From: Gammaproteobacteria bacterium
Lineage (GTDB): Bacteria; Pseudomonadota; Gammaproteobacteria; Competibacterales; Competibacteraceae
Direction: 5' to 3'
Assembly (NCBI GenBank): GCA_020047885.1
Contig: JAIFNF010000019.1
Location: 1 to 8,986, forward strand
Length of the DNA stretch: 8,986 nt
Numbering within the stretch: the stretch's first letter is position 1; the number at the start of each line of letters is the position of its first letter. Below the pieces are notes generated by a model, which did not search any database, was not told where the DNA came from, and worked only from the letters and a program-made list of their open reading frames with translations. Shown here in pieces: positions 1 through 6,640 of this stretch. A program made the translations under genes and the position numbers.

Positions 1-548
1 GGCGGGGCCGGCACCTCCTGTTTCAGGAAATGGGCAATCTGACCATGCCCCTCGACCAGTTTATCCGCTCTATCGAAAAAACGCCGCTCAAGCAGGTCAG
101 CGGCACCGCGGTTTACCTGACCAGCCGGCCCGAAGGCGCACCGTCAGCACTGCTACACAACATCAAACATAACGAGGTGCTTCACGCCCGCAATGTCCTC
201 GTCACCGTCCAAACCGCCGAAGTGCCCTATGTCGTTGAACAAGAGCGCGTCGAAGTCATCGACCTCAACCACAGTTTCTACCGGGTGTTCGTGCGCTATG
301 GCTTCATGGAGCAACCGGATATTCCCAAGGCTCTGGCGGCGTGTGGCGAACAGGGTCTAGCGTTCGATCTGGAGAAAACGTCGTTTTTCCTCAGCCGGGA
401 AGTAGTCGTGCCCAAACTGGCTCCGCCGATGATGTTGTGGCGCGAACTGTTCTTTATCTGGATGCTACGCAACGCCCAAAGCGCCACGGATTTCTTCCGG
501 ATTCCCACTAATCGCGTGGTTGAACTGGGTACACTGGTTGAAATCTGA
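1..548 (+). CDS. kup: Kup-family potassium transporter, C-terminal part (partial, 5' cut by window)
   Basis: This is the C-terminal cytoplasmic domain of a Kup (KUP/HAK/KT, TrkD) K+/H+ symporter of the inner membrane. The frame is open from base 3, before the first ATG at 30, so the gene starts upstream of the window and 30 is not a true start. About 181 residues are visible, against roughly 620-700 for a full Kup. Recognisable family stretches are a PLDQFI segment, the conserved block around 'LLHNIKHNEVLH', then 'NVLVTVQTAEVPYV', 'VRYGFMEQPDIP' and 'TSFFLSREVV', ending with a hydrophobic 'LFFIWMLRNA' and 'FFRIPTNRVVELG' before TGA. This part carries no transmembrane pore segments; the 12-TM transport domain lies outside. 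It is followed after 21 bases by trkH on the same strand, so two unrelated K+ uptake proteins probably share a transcript. Family assignment is firm; energetics and affinity are inferred from the family. Confidence 0.93.
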   Translation, partial: RGRHLLFQEMGNLTMPLDQFIRSIEKTPLKQVSGTAVYLTSRPEGAPSALLHNIKHNEVLHARNVLVTVQTAEVPYVVEQERVEVIDLNHSFYRVFVRYGFMEQPDIPKALAACGEQGLAFDLEKTSFFLSREVVVPKLAPPMMLWRELFFIWMLRNAQSATDFFRIPTNRVVELGTLVEI

Positions 549-558
549 ATCCGCCCGT

Positions 559-565
559 AGAGGTG
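559..565 (+). promoter_or_regulatory. Ribosome binding site deciding the GTG start of trkH
   Basis: AGAGGTG sits four bases before GTG at 570 (six bases counted from its AGAGG core). It is the only good Shine-Dalgarno-like sequence in the short gap after kup. It supports initiation at GTG 570 rather than only at the in-frame GTG at 696 or a later ATG. Confidence 0.6.
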
Positions 566-569
566 AAAC

Positions 570-2168
570 GTGAAAGAAGCCGATATTGATGAGCCAGATG
601 ACGTCTCGTCATTGCCGTCTGGCGATTTACCCGAATCCCCCCCCCCAATAAGCACCGAGCATCCCGTCAAACGCATAACGACCGTTGGGAAAAAGGTGCC
701 GCTGGCGTATCAGCGGTCGCCGATCAAGATCGCGCTGTACATGGTCGGGGTGTTGATGACCTTGTTCAGCGTCACGATGCTCCCACCAATGGCGGTGGCT
801 TGGTGGTATGACGGTTACCCGGTGGTTTTGCCGTTCGCCCAAGCCATGGGGGTGATGTTGGCGCTGGGGCTGTTGTGCTGGTTGCCGGTCTGCCGGTTTA
901 AGCCGGATCTACGGAATCGGGACGGCTTCGTCGTCGTCGTGGCGTTCTGGTTCTTGCTATCACTGATTGGCGCGCTGCCGTTCACGCTATCCGATAACCC
1001 GCATGTGCGGTTCGTAGATGCGGTGTTTGAAACGGTATCTGGTCTCACCACCACCGGCGGCACCATCCTGTCTAATCTAGACTCCACGCCCAAGGCGATT
1101 TTGTACTACCGGGCGCAACTGAATTTTCTGGGCGGCATGGGCATCATCGTGCTGGCGGTGGCTTTGCTGCCAATGCTGGGCGTCGGTGGTATGCAACTTT
1201 ATAAAGCGGAAACGCCCGGACCGATGAAGGATGAGAAATTAACCCCGCGTATCACGGAAACTGCCAAGAATCTCTGGTTTATTTACGTCGGTTTGAATGT
1301 TCTGTGCACCTTGTCGTTCTGGGCGGCGGGGATGAATTTTTTTGACGCGATCTGCCATAGCTTCGCCACCATGGCTTTAGGCGGATTTTCGACTCACGAC
1401 GCCAGCATCGGTTATTTTAACAGTCCAACCATTGAATTAGTGGCCGGTTTTTTCTCGCTGGTCGCCGCTGTCAATTTTGCGCTGTTTTTCCTGGCTTGGC
1501 GCTCGCGAAGTCTCATGGCGGTCTTCCGTGATGCCGAGTTTCAGTTTTGTATGACGGTGATGGGCGGGATTATCGCCACAACCTGTGGGTTTCTGTATTA
1601 CAGCGGCAAATTCCCCGCGTGGGAGTCTTTTTACCACGGTTTTTTTCAGGCGGCATCGGTGATTACCGACAATGGACTGGGGACAATTGGTTATCCCGCA
1701 GACTGGCCGTTTTTTGTCCCATTGCTACTATTGTTGGGTAGCTTCTTCGGGGGTTGCGTGGGGTCGACCTGTGGGGGCATCAAGGCGATTCGCTTCCTCT
1801 TGCTGTACAAGCAGAGTGTGCGCGAGGCCCGGTTGCTGATTCGTCCATACGCGCAGATTGCGGTCAAATTAGGCAATCATCCCATTCCCGACCGGGTCAT
1901 GCAGGCCGTTTGGGGGTTCTATTATTTATATATTTTCAGTTATTGCGTCTTCTCACTGGCATTAACGGCAACCGGCGTGGATATGGTGACCGCGTTTGGC
2001 ACAACAGCGGGTTGCTTGAACAATATGGGCATCGGCCTGGGCGCGACGGCAGGCGGTTTTGGTCCGTTAAGCGATACAGCAACCTGGCTCATGTCGTTGG
2101 CGATGCTGGTCGGGCGGTTAGAAGTATTTCCGTTATTGCTGTTGTTTTTGCCGGATTTCTGGAAGTAA
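570..2168 (+). CDS. trkH: TrkH-type potassium channel/transporter subunit
   Basis: Inner-membrane K+-translocating subunit of the Trk system, normally working with the cytosolic NAD/ATP-binding TrkA, which is not in this window. It has 532 residues, versus about 483 in E. coli; the surplus is a hydrophilic N-terminal leader (residues 1 to about 49). The four pore loops are recognisable: TTTGG at 160-164, 'ALGGFSTHD' at 269-277, 'TDNGLGT' at 366-372 and 'CLNNMGIG' at 482-489. Other family signatures are 'GGMGIIVLAVALLPMLGVG' at 188-206, 'ETAKNLW' at 230-236, the loop 'GSTCGGIK' at 398-405, and the family-typical end 'GRLEVFPLL...FLPDFWK', so the C-terminus is complete. Start is GTG 570 with an AGAGGTG ribosome site. 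Oddities: pore loop 3 has Asp-Asn where E. coli TrkH has Thr-Ala before the filter Gly369, and the leader codes a proline run over ten consecutive C. Confidence 0.93.
   Translation: MKEADIDEPDDVSSLPSGDLPESPPPISTEHPVKRITTVGKKVPLAYQRSPIKIALYMVGVLMTLFSVTMLPPMAVAWWYDGYPVVLPFAQAMGVMLALGLLCWLPVCRFKPDLRNRDGFVVVVAFWFLLSLIGALPFTLSDNPHVRFVDAVFETVSGLTTTGGTILSNLDSTPKAILYYRAQLNFLGGMGIIVLAVALLPMLGVGGMQLYKAETPGPMKDEKLTPRITETAKNLWFIYVGLNVLCTLSFWAAGMNFFDAICHSFATMALGGFSTHDASIGYFNSPTIELVAGFFSLVAAVNFALFFLAWRSRSLMAVFRDAEFQFCMTVMGGIIATTCGFLYYSGKFPAWESFYHGFFQAASVITDNGLGTIGYPADWPFFVPLLLLLGSFFGGCVGSTCGGIKAIRFLLLYKQSVREARLLIRPYAQIAVKLGNHPIPDRVMQAVWGFYYLYIFSYCVFSLALTATGVDMVTAFGTTAGCLNNMGIGLGATAGGFGPLSDTATWLMSLAMLVGRLEVFPLLLLFLPDFWK
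637..646 (+). repeat. Poly-C tract (C10) in the 5' end of trkH
   Basis: Ten consecutive C bases encode the end of Ser and three Pro (residues 23-26) of the TrkH leader. Homopolymers of this length are prone to slipped-strand mispairing. Losing one C would bring the TAA at 649-651 into frame directly after the tract; the present length keeps the frame open. An in-frame GTG at 696 lies downstream and could give a leaderless product. Whether the length varies cannot be seen in one sequence; it could also be a sequencing-indel-prone site. Confidence 0.85.
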
Positions 2169-2272
2169 GGCGACTTCCCCCTCTGCTGCTGAACATTCCG
2201 GTTTGACCCACCCAGCGATCCGTATGGCGCTGGAAATTTGCTGATCACCGCTAACCTCCGCATGAGCAGCGG

Positions 2273-2293
2273 GGCTTAATCTTTAGTTAAGCC
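2273..2293. repeat. Perfect inverted repeat in the trkH-hemolysin gap
   Basis: GGCTTAA (2273-2279) and TTAAGCC (2287-2293) are exact reverse complements around a 7-base spacer. A second small stem, CCGCT (2248-2252) with AGCGG (2268-2272), lies just upstream. There is no following T-run, so an intrinsic terminator is not well supported. The position 40 bases before the first gene of the downstream cluster would suit an operator or mRNA leader hairpin. The rest of the gap 2169-2332 shows no gene and no convincing -35/-10 pair. Confidence 0.4.
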
Positions 2294-2332
2294 AAAGGCA
2301 TCACTATCGGCGTCAGACCCCTTCATTGAGAT

Positions 2333-3028
2333 ATGCCAATGGAACTGCCGATATTGCATCCACACCCATCGCGGTTGCGCACTGACCGCAACCAGCCCGG
2401 CGACTTGCGACTCGTGCTGGCCCCTCGGGGCGAGCGCCGGAGCGCGGTGGAAACCTTCATTCGCCAGCGTTTCGCTGAGCATTACCAAGCCCGGGTGCAA
2501 CACTTCCTGCCCTGTTTGCTGGGTCTTGAAGCGGCGGATGGCCGTCTGCATGGCGCTGTGGGTTATCGCAGCGCGGAAGATCATTCGCTGTTTCTCGAAC
2601 GCTATCTCGATGTTCCCATCGAGCAGGCCATCTATCAGCAATGCGGGAAGACTGTGGCGCGAAACGCCATTGTCGAGGTCGGCAATCTGGCGGCGGAGGG
2701 TACCGGCATGGCCCGCGTACTGATCGTCGCGTTGACCGAATTACTGGTCGCGCAGGGCTTTGACTGGGTCGCCTTCACCGGCACGTCGACGCTGCGCAAC
2801 AGTTTCCGACGCCTGGGTCTGGCACCACAAGCGCTCGGTTTCGCCGATCCCCGGCGACTGGGTCAGGATGTCGCCAACTGGGGCAGCTACTACGACAGCC
2901 GGCCACAAGTGATGGTCGGCGCGATTCTAGGGGGCCACCAGCGGCTGATCCAGCAAGGCGCTTACCCACGCCCCGGTTATCAACCCCGATTGAGTGCCTC
3001 GGTGACGCCCTATGTCGCCTGCCATTGA
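2333..3028 (+). CDS. Thermostable hemolysin family protein (PF12261-like), probable GNAT/LuxI-fold acyltransferase
   Basis: The 231-residue protein resembles the family named after the Vibrio thermostable hemolysin (delta-VPH). The core is 'VEVGNLA' at 114-120 followed by a glycine-containing turn and helix, then 'WVAFTGTSTLRNSF' at 145-158 leading to 'RRLGLAP' at 159-165, and a conserved 'YYDSRPQVMVG' at 187-197. I see no signal peptide or transmembrane segment, so it is predicted cytoplasmic, which argues against a classical secreted toxin. The strand-turn-helix-strand order with a 'T..LRN.FRRLGL.P' ending resembles GNAT acyltransferases and acyl-homoserine-lactone or N-acyl amino acid synthases (LuxI/FeeM type); this is inference. 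It opens the cluster and overlaps the acyl-activating enzyme by 17 bases, consistent with using an acyl donor made by that enzyme. The start could be ATG 2333 or ATG 2339; neither has a strong ribosome site. Family name is fairly sure, function is not. Confidence 0.8.
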   Translation: MPMELPILHPHPSRLRTDRNQPGDLRLVLAPRGERRSAVETFIRQRFAEHYQARVQHFLPCLLGLEAADGRLHGAVGYRSAEDHSLFLERYLDVPIEQAIYQQCGKTVARNAIVEVGNLAAEGTGMARVLIVALTELLVAQGFDWVAFTGTSTLRNSFRRLGLAPQALGFADPRRLGQDVANWGSYYDSRPQVMVGAILGGHQRLIQQGAYPRPGYQPRLSASVTPYVACH

Positions 3029-4487
3029 ACGATTTTGGCAAGTCCTGCATACCCATGGCGAACAACCCGCGCTACAGGCGGGGGGGCAAATACTCAGCTA
3101 CGCCCAATTGGTCAATGCCGTTCGCCAGCGCATGGCCGACCTGGCTGAACTCAACGCCCGACGCGTCGCCTTGGCTCTGGACAACGGTCTGGACTGGGTC
3201 ATTTGGGACTTGGCGTTGCTGTTCAGTGGGCGAATCTGCGTCCCCCTGCCGGGCTTCTTTTCCCCCGGCCAGCAGCGCCACATCCTCGACAGCGCGGGCA
3301 TCGACACCCTGATGGGTGCGCCGGGTCCGTTAGCCCGTGAAGGTAGCTTTGTCGAGCGCCACAACAGCATCTGGCAGCGCCAACCGGCCACAGTCCCCAC
3401 CGCGCCTCAAACGCTGAAGATCACCTACACCTCGGGCACTACCGGCCAGCCCAAAGGCGTTTGCCTGGATGGGGAAACGCAGTTAGCAGTCGCGCATAGC
3501 CTGTGGCAGGCCAGCCTGAGTGGTCAGATCCAGCGCCATTTGTGCGTGTTGCCGTTGGCGACCCTGCTGGAAAATATTGCCGGGATTTACGCGCCACTGC
3601 TCGCCGGAGCGTGCATTGACCTGCGCCCCCTAGCCGAAATTGGCTTGCAAGGGGCCAGCGGCTTTGACGTCATGCAATTTCTCACCACGCTCAACGCCAG
3701 CCAGCCGCATAGCCTGATTCTCCTGCCGCAGTTGCTGCAGGCCCTGGTCAGCGCCGCCGAACGCGGTTTGCCGTTGCCAGGCAGTCTGCGCTTTATCGCC
3801 GTGGGTGGCGGTCATGTAGCCCCGCAACTGTTGCAGCGCGCCGACGCCCTGAATCTGCCCGTGTTTGAAGGCTACGGCCTGTCGGAATGCGCTTCGGTCG
3901 TCTGCCTCAACACGCCCCAGGCGCGGCGGATCGGCACGGTTGGCCAGCCCCTGGCCCATGTTCAGGTGCGCCTGGCCGAAGATGGCGAAGTGCAAGTGCG
4001 CGGGGCGCAGATGCTGGGTTATCTGGGCGATTCGACCCTGCCGGACGAATGGCTGAACACCGGCGATCTCGGTCATTTCGACGGCGAGTTCCTGGTGCTG
4101 CACGGGCGTAAGAAACACCAGTTCATCACCGCCTTCGGGCGCAACGTCAACCCGGAGTGGGTTGAGGCCGAATTGACGCAGCAGGCACCCATTGCCCAAG
4201 CCTGGCTGCATGGCGAAGCCCAGGCCGAAAACATCGCGGTACTGGTTCAGCGTACCGGTTGCAGCGACGCCGATCTGGAGGCCGCAGTGGCGGCAGTGAA
4301 CGCCGATTTACCCGACTACGCCCGTGCCCACCGCTGGTTACGCGCTACCGAACCCTTCAGCGCCGCCAACGGTCTGGCTACGGTCAATGGCCGCCTACGC
4401 CGCGCTGTGCTACTTGAACACTACCAGGCCGACATCGCTACGCGCCTGTCCGCACCATCTGCACCATCCGCTGAGGTTAGCGCATGA
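3012..4487 (+). CDS. AMP-binding acyl-activating enzyme (acyl-CoA synthetase/acyl-AMP ligase)
   Basis: ANL-superfamily adenylating enzyme of 491 residues, expected to activate a carboxylic acid, probably a fatty acid, with ATP to an acyl-adenylate and pass it to CoA or another acceptor. Motifs in order: P-loop A3 'TYTSGTTGQPKG' at 138-149; 'GGGHVAPQLL' near 265-274; A5 'GYGLSE' at 287-292; A7 'TGDLG' at 350-354 with the ribose-binding Asp352; hinge A8 'GRKKHQFITAFGRNVNPE' at 365-382. The C-terminal A10 region reads 'NGLATVNGRLRR', with Arg461 where the catalytic adenylation Lys is normally placed. It is shorter than typical FadD-like enzymes (about 550-600 residues), mainly through a compact N-terminal domain. 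The ATG at 3012 lies inside the upstream gene and has GGTGA at 3001-3005. No acyl carrier protein gene is visible, so CoA or direct transfer to the neighbour is the likely fate. Substrate is not determinable from sequence. Confidence 0.88.
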   Translation: MSPAIERFWQVLHTHGEQPALQAGGQILSYAQLVNAVRQRMADLAELNARRVALALDNGLDWVIWDLALLFSGRICVPLPGFFSPGQQRHILDSAGIDTLMGAPGPLAREGSFVERHNSIWQRQPATVPTAPQTLKITYTSGTTGQPKGVCLDGETQLAVAHSLWQASLSGQIQRHLCVLPLATLLENIAGIYAPLLAGACIDLRPLAEIGLQGASGFDVMQFLTTLNASQPHSLILLPQLLQALVSAAERGLPLPGSLRFIAVGGGHVAPQLLQRADALNLPVFEGYGLSECASVVCLNTPQARRIGTVGQPLAHVQVRLAEDGEVQVRGAQMLGYLGDSTLPDEWLNTGDLGHFDGEFLVLHGRKKHQFITAFGRNVNPEWVEAELTQQAPIAQAWLHGEAQAENIAVLVQRTGCSDADLEAAVAAVNADLPDYARAHRWLRATEPFSAANGLATVNGRLRRAVLLEHYQADIATRLSAPSAPSAEVSA

Positions 4488-5161
4488 ATTTTTTCCAGCA
4501 CCTGCAAGCCCAAACCACTACCGAGCGTGAGTACCTGCTCAGCTCGCCCATCATTCAGCAGGCCATGGCCGGTCAGGTCAGTCTGCACAGTTACGTCGCC
4601 TTCCTCACCCAGGCTTACCATCACGTCAAGCACACCGTACCGTTGCTGATGGCCTGCGGCGCACGCCTGCCCGAGCGGCTGGAATGGCTGCGCGAGGCCA
4701 TTGCCGAGTACATCCGGGAGGAATACGGCCACCAGGAATGGATTCTCAACGACATCGCCGCCTGCGGAGCCGATCCTGAAGCGGTGCGTCACAGCACCCC
4801 CGCGCTGGCCACCGAACTGCTGGTCAGTTACGTCTACGACCGCATCGCCCGGCAGAATCCAGTGAGTTTCTTCGGCATGGTGAACGTGCTGGAAGGTACG
4901 AGCATCGCGCTGGCGACCCAGGCCGCTGGGATCATCCAGGACACGCTACACCTTCCCAAGAAGGCGTTCAGTTACCTGAATTCCCACGGTAGCCTCGATC
5001 TGGAGCATATGAAATTATTTGAGAAGCTGATGAACCGGCTGGATAACGCCGACGATCAAGCCGCCGTCGTGCATACCGCCAGGGTCGTTTACCGCCTTTA
5101 TGCCGACGTGTTCCGCAGCCTCCCCTTGACCGCCGAGGAAGAACGCTATGCACCTTGCTGA
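4484..5161 (+). CDS. Heme-oxygenase-like diiron oxidase/oxygenase (TenA/UndA-like iron-containing redox enzyme)
   Basis: All-helical protein of 225 residues with the TenA/PqqC/heme-oxygenase-like architecture. The ligand pattern expected for heme-oxygenase-like diiron oxidases (HDO, such as UndA) is complete: Glu80 and His83 in 'EEYGH' (79-83), Glu137 in 'NVLEGTS' (134-140), and His168, Asp172 and His175 in 'HGSLDLEH' (168-175). Another His cluster occurs at 'YHHVKH' (45-50). HDOs bind two irons and use O2 for reactions such as fatty-acid decarboxylation to terminal alkenes (UndA) or N-oxygenation. The pattern argues for an oxidase rather than a thiaminase. It starts at ATG 4484 in an ATGA overlap with the ligase stop, with GAGG at 4473-4476, and its 3' end overlaps the SDR by 14 bases. 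Sandwiched between an acyl-activating enzyme and a reductase, it probably acts on a fatty-acyl or acylated intermediate. The precise reaction is unknown. Confidence 0.82.
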   Translation: MNFFQHLQAQTTTEREYLLSSPIIQQAMAGQVSLHSYVAFLTQAYHHVKHTVPLLMACGARLPERLEWLREAIAEYIREEYGHQEWILNDIAACGADPEAVRHSTPALATELLVSYVYDRIARQNPVSFFGMVNVLEGTSIALATQAAGIIQDTLHLPKKAFSYLNSHGSLDLEHMKLFEKLMNRLDNADDQAAVVHTARVVYRLYADVFRSLPLTAEEERYAPC

Positions 5162-5939
5162 ATGCCGCGCCCTGCTCACCGGTGCCAGTGGCGGCATCGG
5201 CCAGGCACTGGTCGAACAACTGTGCAGCGGCGGCGCTCACCTGTTGCTGGCCGGGCGACAACTCGCAACGCTGGATGCCTTGGCGGAACGCTTTCCGGGT
5301 CAGATCAGCCGGATCCAGGCCGACCTGGGCCAGCGGGAAGGGCGCGACGCGGTACTGGCCGCCGCCCGCCAGTTCGATGGTCTCAACAGTCTGATCAACG
5401 CAGCGGGAATCAACCAGTTCAGCCTGCTGGAGGATCAGGACGAGGAAGCCATCGCCCGGTTGATTGACATCAACGTGACCGCCACCTTGCAACTGACCCA
5501 GCGCCTGCTGCCGTTGCTGCGTCAAGCGCCCACCGCCCTGTTGGCCAACATCGGCTCGACCTTCGGCTCCATCGGCTACCCAGGGTTTGCCGCCTACTGC
5601 GCCAGCAAGTTCGCCGTGCGTGGCTTTTCCGAAGCGCTGCGCCGCGAATTGGCGGACAGCCACATCAAGGTGCTGTATATCGCGCCCCGCGCCACTCGCA
5701 CCGCGATGAACACCGCCCCGGTCGTGGCCATGAATGCGCAGTTGAACGTCGCCATGGACGATTCAGCCACGGTCGCCCGGCAGATCGTCGAGGCGATCCG
5801 CCGCGAACGTGCGGAGACTTACCTGGGCTGGCCGGAAAAACTGTTCGTCCGGCTCAACGGCTTGTTGCCCCGGATCGTCGATCAGGCGTTGCGCAAGCAG
5901 TTGCCGATCATCCAGCGTTTTGCTCACCACGACCATTGA
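5148..5939 (+). CDS. Classical short-chain dehydrogenase/reductase (SDR)
   Basis: Rossmann-fold oxidoreductase of 263 residues, predicted cytoplasmic. The nucleotide-binding motif 'TGASGGIG' is at 11-18, an 'AGR' after the second strand places Arg37 where NADP(H)-preferring SDRs often have a basic residue, 'ADL' (58-60) is the adenine-ring Asp motif, and 'NAAG' is at 84-87. The catalytic tetrad is visible: Asn109, Ser137 ('GSTFGSIGYPG'), Tyr150 and Lys154 ('YCASK'). The usual 'PG' after the active site is replaced by 'APRATRT' at 179-185. The start at ATG 5148 is inside the preceding gene but has GAGGAAG at 5135-5141, so the overlap is credible. It likely reduces a carbonyl or oxidises an alcohol in the same pathway as the ligase and diiron protein; substrate unknown. 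Confidence 0.9.
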   Translation: MHLAECRALLTGASGGIGQALVEQLCSGGAHLLLAGRQLATLDALAERFPGQISRIQADLGQREGRDAVLAAARQFDGLNSLINAAGINQFSLLEDQDEEAIARLIDINVTATLQLTQRLLPLLRQAPTALLANIGSTFGSIGYPGFAAYCASKFAVRGFSEALRRELADSHIKVLYIAPRATRTAMNTAPVVAMNAQLNVAMDDSATVARQIVEAIRRERAETYLGWPEKLFVRLNGLLPRIVDQALRKQLPIIQRFAHHDH

Positions 5940-5950
5940 AGGAAGTATCC

Positions 5951-6619
5951 ATGAAAATTCTGCATAGCCTCTGCCTGGGTCTGCTGGCCCTGATCAGCCT
6001 GCCGGTCCTGGCGCTCAGTGAAACCAGCCAGACCGAATTGAAGCAACTCCAGACCCGCTGGGCGGAGATCCACTACCAGTTACCGGAAAAACAGCGCGAA
6101 GCTGCCTTCGCTGAACTGGCCCAACGCGCCGAAAAAGCAGTAGCCGGCGAACCGCAAGCCGCCGAACTGCACATCTGGCACGGTATCATTCTCAGCACCT
6201 GGGCCGGCGCGAAAGGGGGACTCGATGCCTTGGATCTCGTCAAACAGGCCAAGGCTGAACTGGAACAGGCCCTGAAGCTGGATGACCAAGCGCTGGATGG
6301 CTCGGCCTATACCAGTCTGGGTAGCCTTTACTATCAGGTGCCCGGCTGGCCCATCGGTTTTGGCGATGACAGTCAGGCCGAAACGATGCTCAAGAAAGCA
6401 CTGGCGCTGAATCCCAAAGGCATCGACCCCAACTATTTCTACGGAGACTTCCTGCAACGGGAGGAACGCTACCCGGAAGCCAAAGCCGCCCTGCAAAAAG
6501 CCTTGGCGGCTCCAGACCGTCCGGGTCGCGCCAGCGCCGATGCTGGACGCCGCGCTGAAGCCCGGCAATTGCTGAAAGCGATCGAGGAAAAAGGTACCGC
6601 CAGCACGGGTAACAAATAG
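5951..6619 (+). CDS. Secreted tetratricopeptide repeat (TPR) protein, probably periplasmic
   Basis: A 222-residue protein with an N-terminal Sec signal peptide: 'MK' plus a hydrophobic stretch to about residue 20, with a plausible cleavage site after Val-Leu-Ala (19-21). It is not a lipoprotein, because Cys8 precedes the hydrophobic core. The mature part is helical with TPR-like pairs around 51-65, 94-110 ('LVKQAKAELEQALKL'), 118-152 and 166-187 ('YPEAKAALQKAL'). A striking segment 'SAYTSLGSLYYQVPGWP' followed by 'IGFGDD' spans 118-140, and 'GIDPNYFYGDFL' lies at 157-168; I associate this pattern with TatT-like TPR proteins, though that is recalled rather than searched. I place the start at ATG 5951, with AAGGA at 5939-5943 eight nucleotides before it; the in-frame TTG at 5936 has no such site. 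It sits between the enzymes and the two-component genes and may be a periplasmic scaffold or sensor partner. Role unknown. Confidence 0.82.
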   Translation: MKILHSLCLGLLALISLPVLALSETSQTELKQLQTRWAEIHYQLPEKQREAAFAELAQRAEKAVAGEPQAAELHIWHGIILSTWAGAKGGLDALDLVKQAKAELEQALKLDDQALDGSAYTSLGSLYYQVPGWPIGFGDDSQAETMLKKALALNPKGIDPNYFYGDFLQREERYPEAKAALQKALAAPDRPGRASADAGRRAEARQLLKAIEEKGTASTGNK

Positions 6620-6640
6620 GCAAAACTGACCGGGACTACC

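Noticed and set aside
30..548. Short standalone gene starting at ATG 30
   Set aside because: The frame is open upstream to the window edge and the protein aligns with the C-terminal domain of Kup; it is an edge truncation, not a small gene or pseudogene.
2169..2332. Sigma-70 promoter for the cluster
   Set aside because: Candidate hexamers in this gap match poorly or have wrong spacing, so I do not place a promoter.
3630..4211. Long antisense open frame (193 codons) inside the acyl-activating enzyme gene
   Set aside because: It overlaps a gene with intact catalytic motifs on the other strand and shows no recognisable domain; it is a by-product of GC-rich codons.
4484..5161. TenA thiaminase/thiamine salvage function
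   Set aside because: The full diiron ligand pattern and the acyl-enzyme neighbours fit an HDO better, and no thiamine genes are nearby.
4968..5663. Long antisense open frame (231 codons) across the diiron protein and SDR
   Set aside because: Both underlying + strand genes have clear motifs; the antisense peptide is Gln/Gly-rich with no domain.
5936..5950. TTG start for the TPR protein overlapping the SDR stop
   Set aside because: ATG 5951 has AAGGA at a good distance and gives a clean signal peptide beginning MK; the TTG has neither.
5951..6016. Lipoprotein signal at Cys8 of the TPR protein
   Set aside because: Cys8 lies before the hydrophobic core and lacks a lipobox context; a normal signal peptidase I site follows at 19-21.
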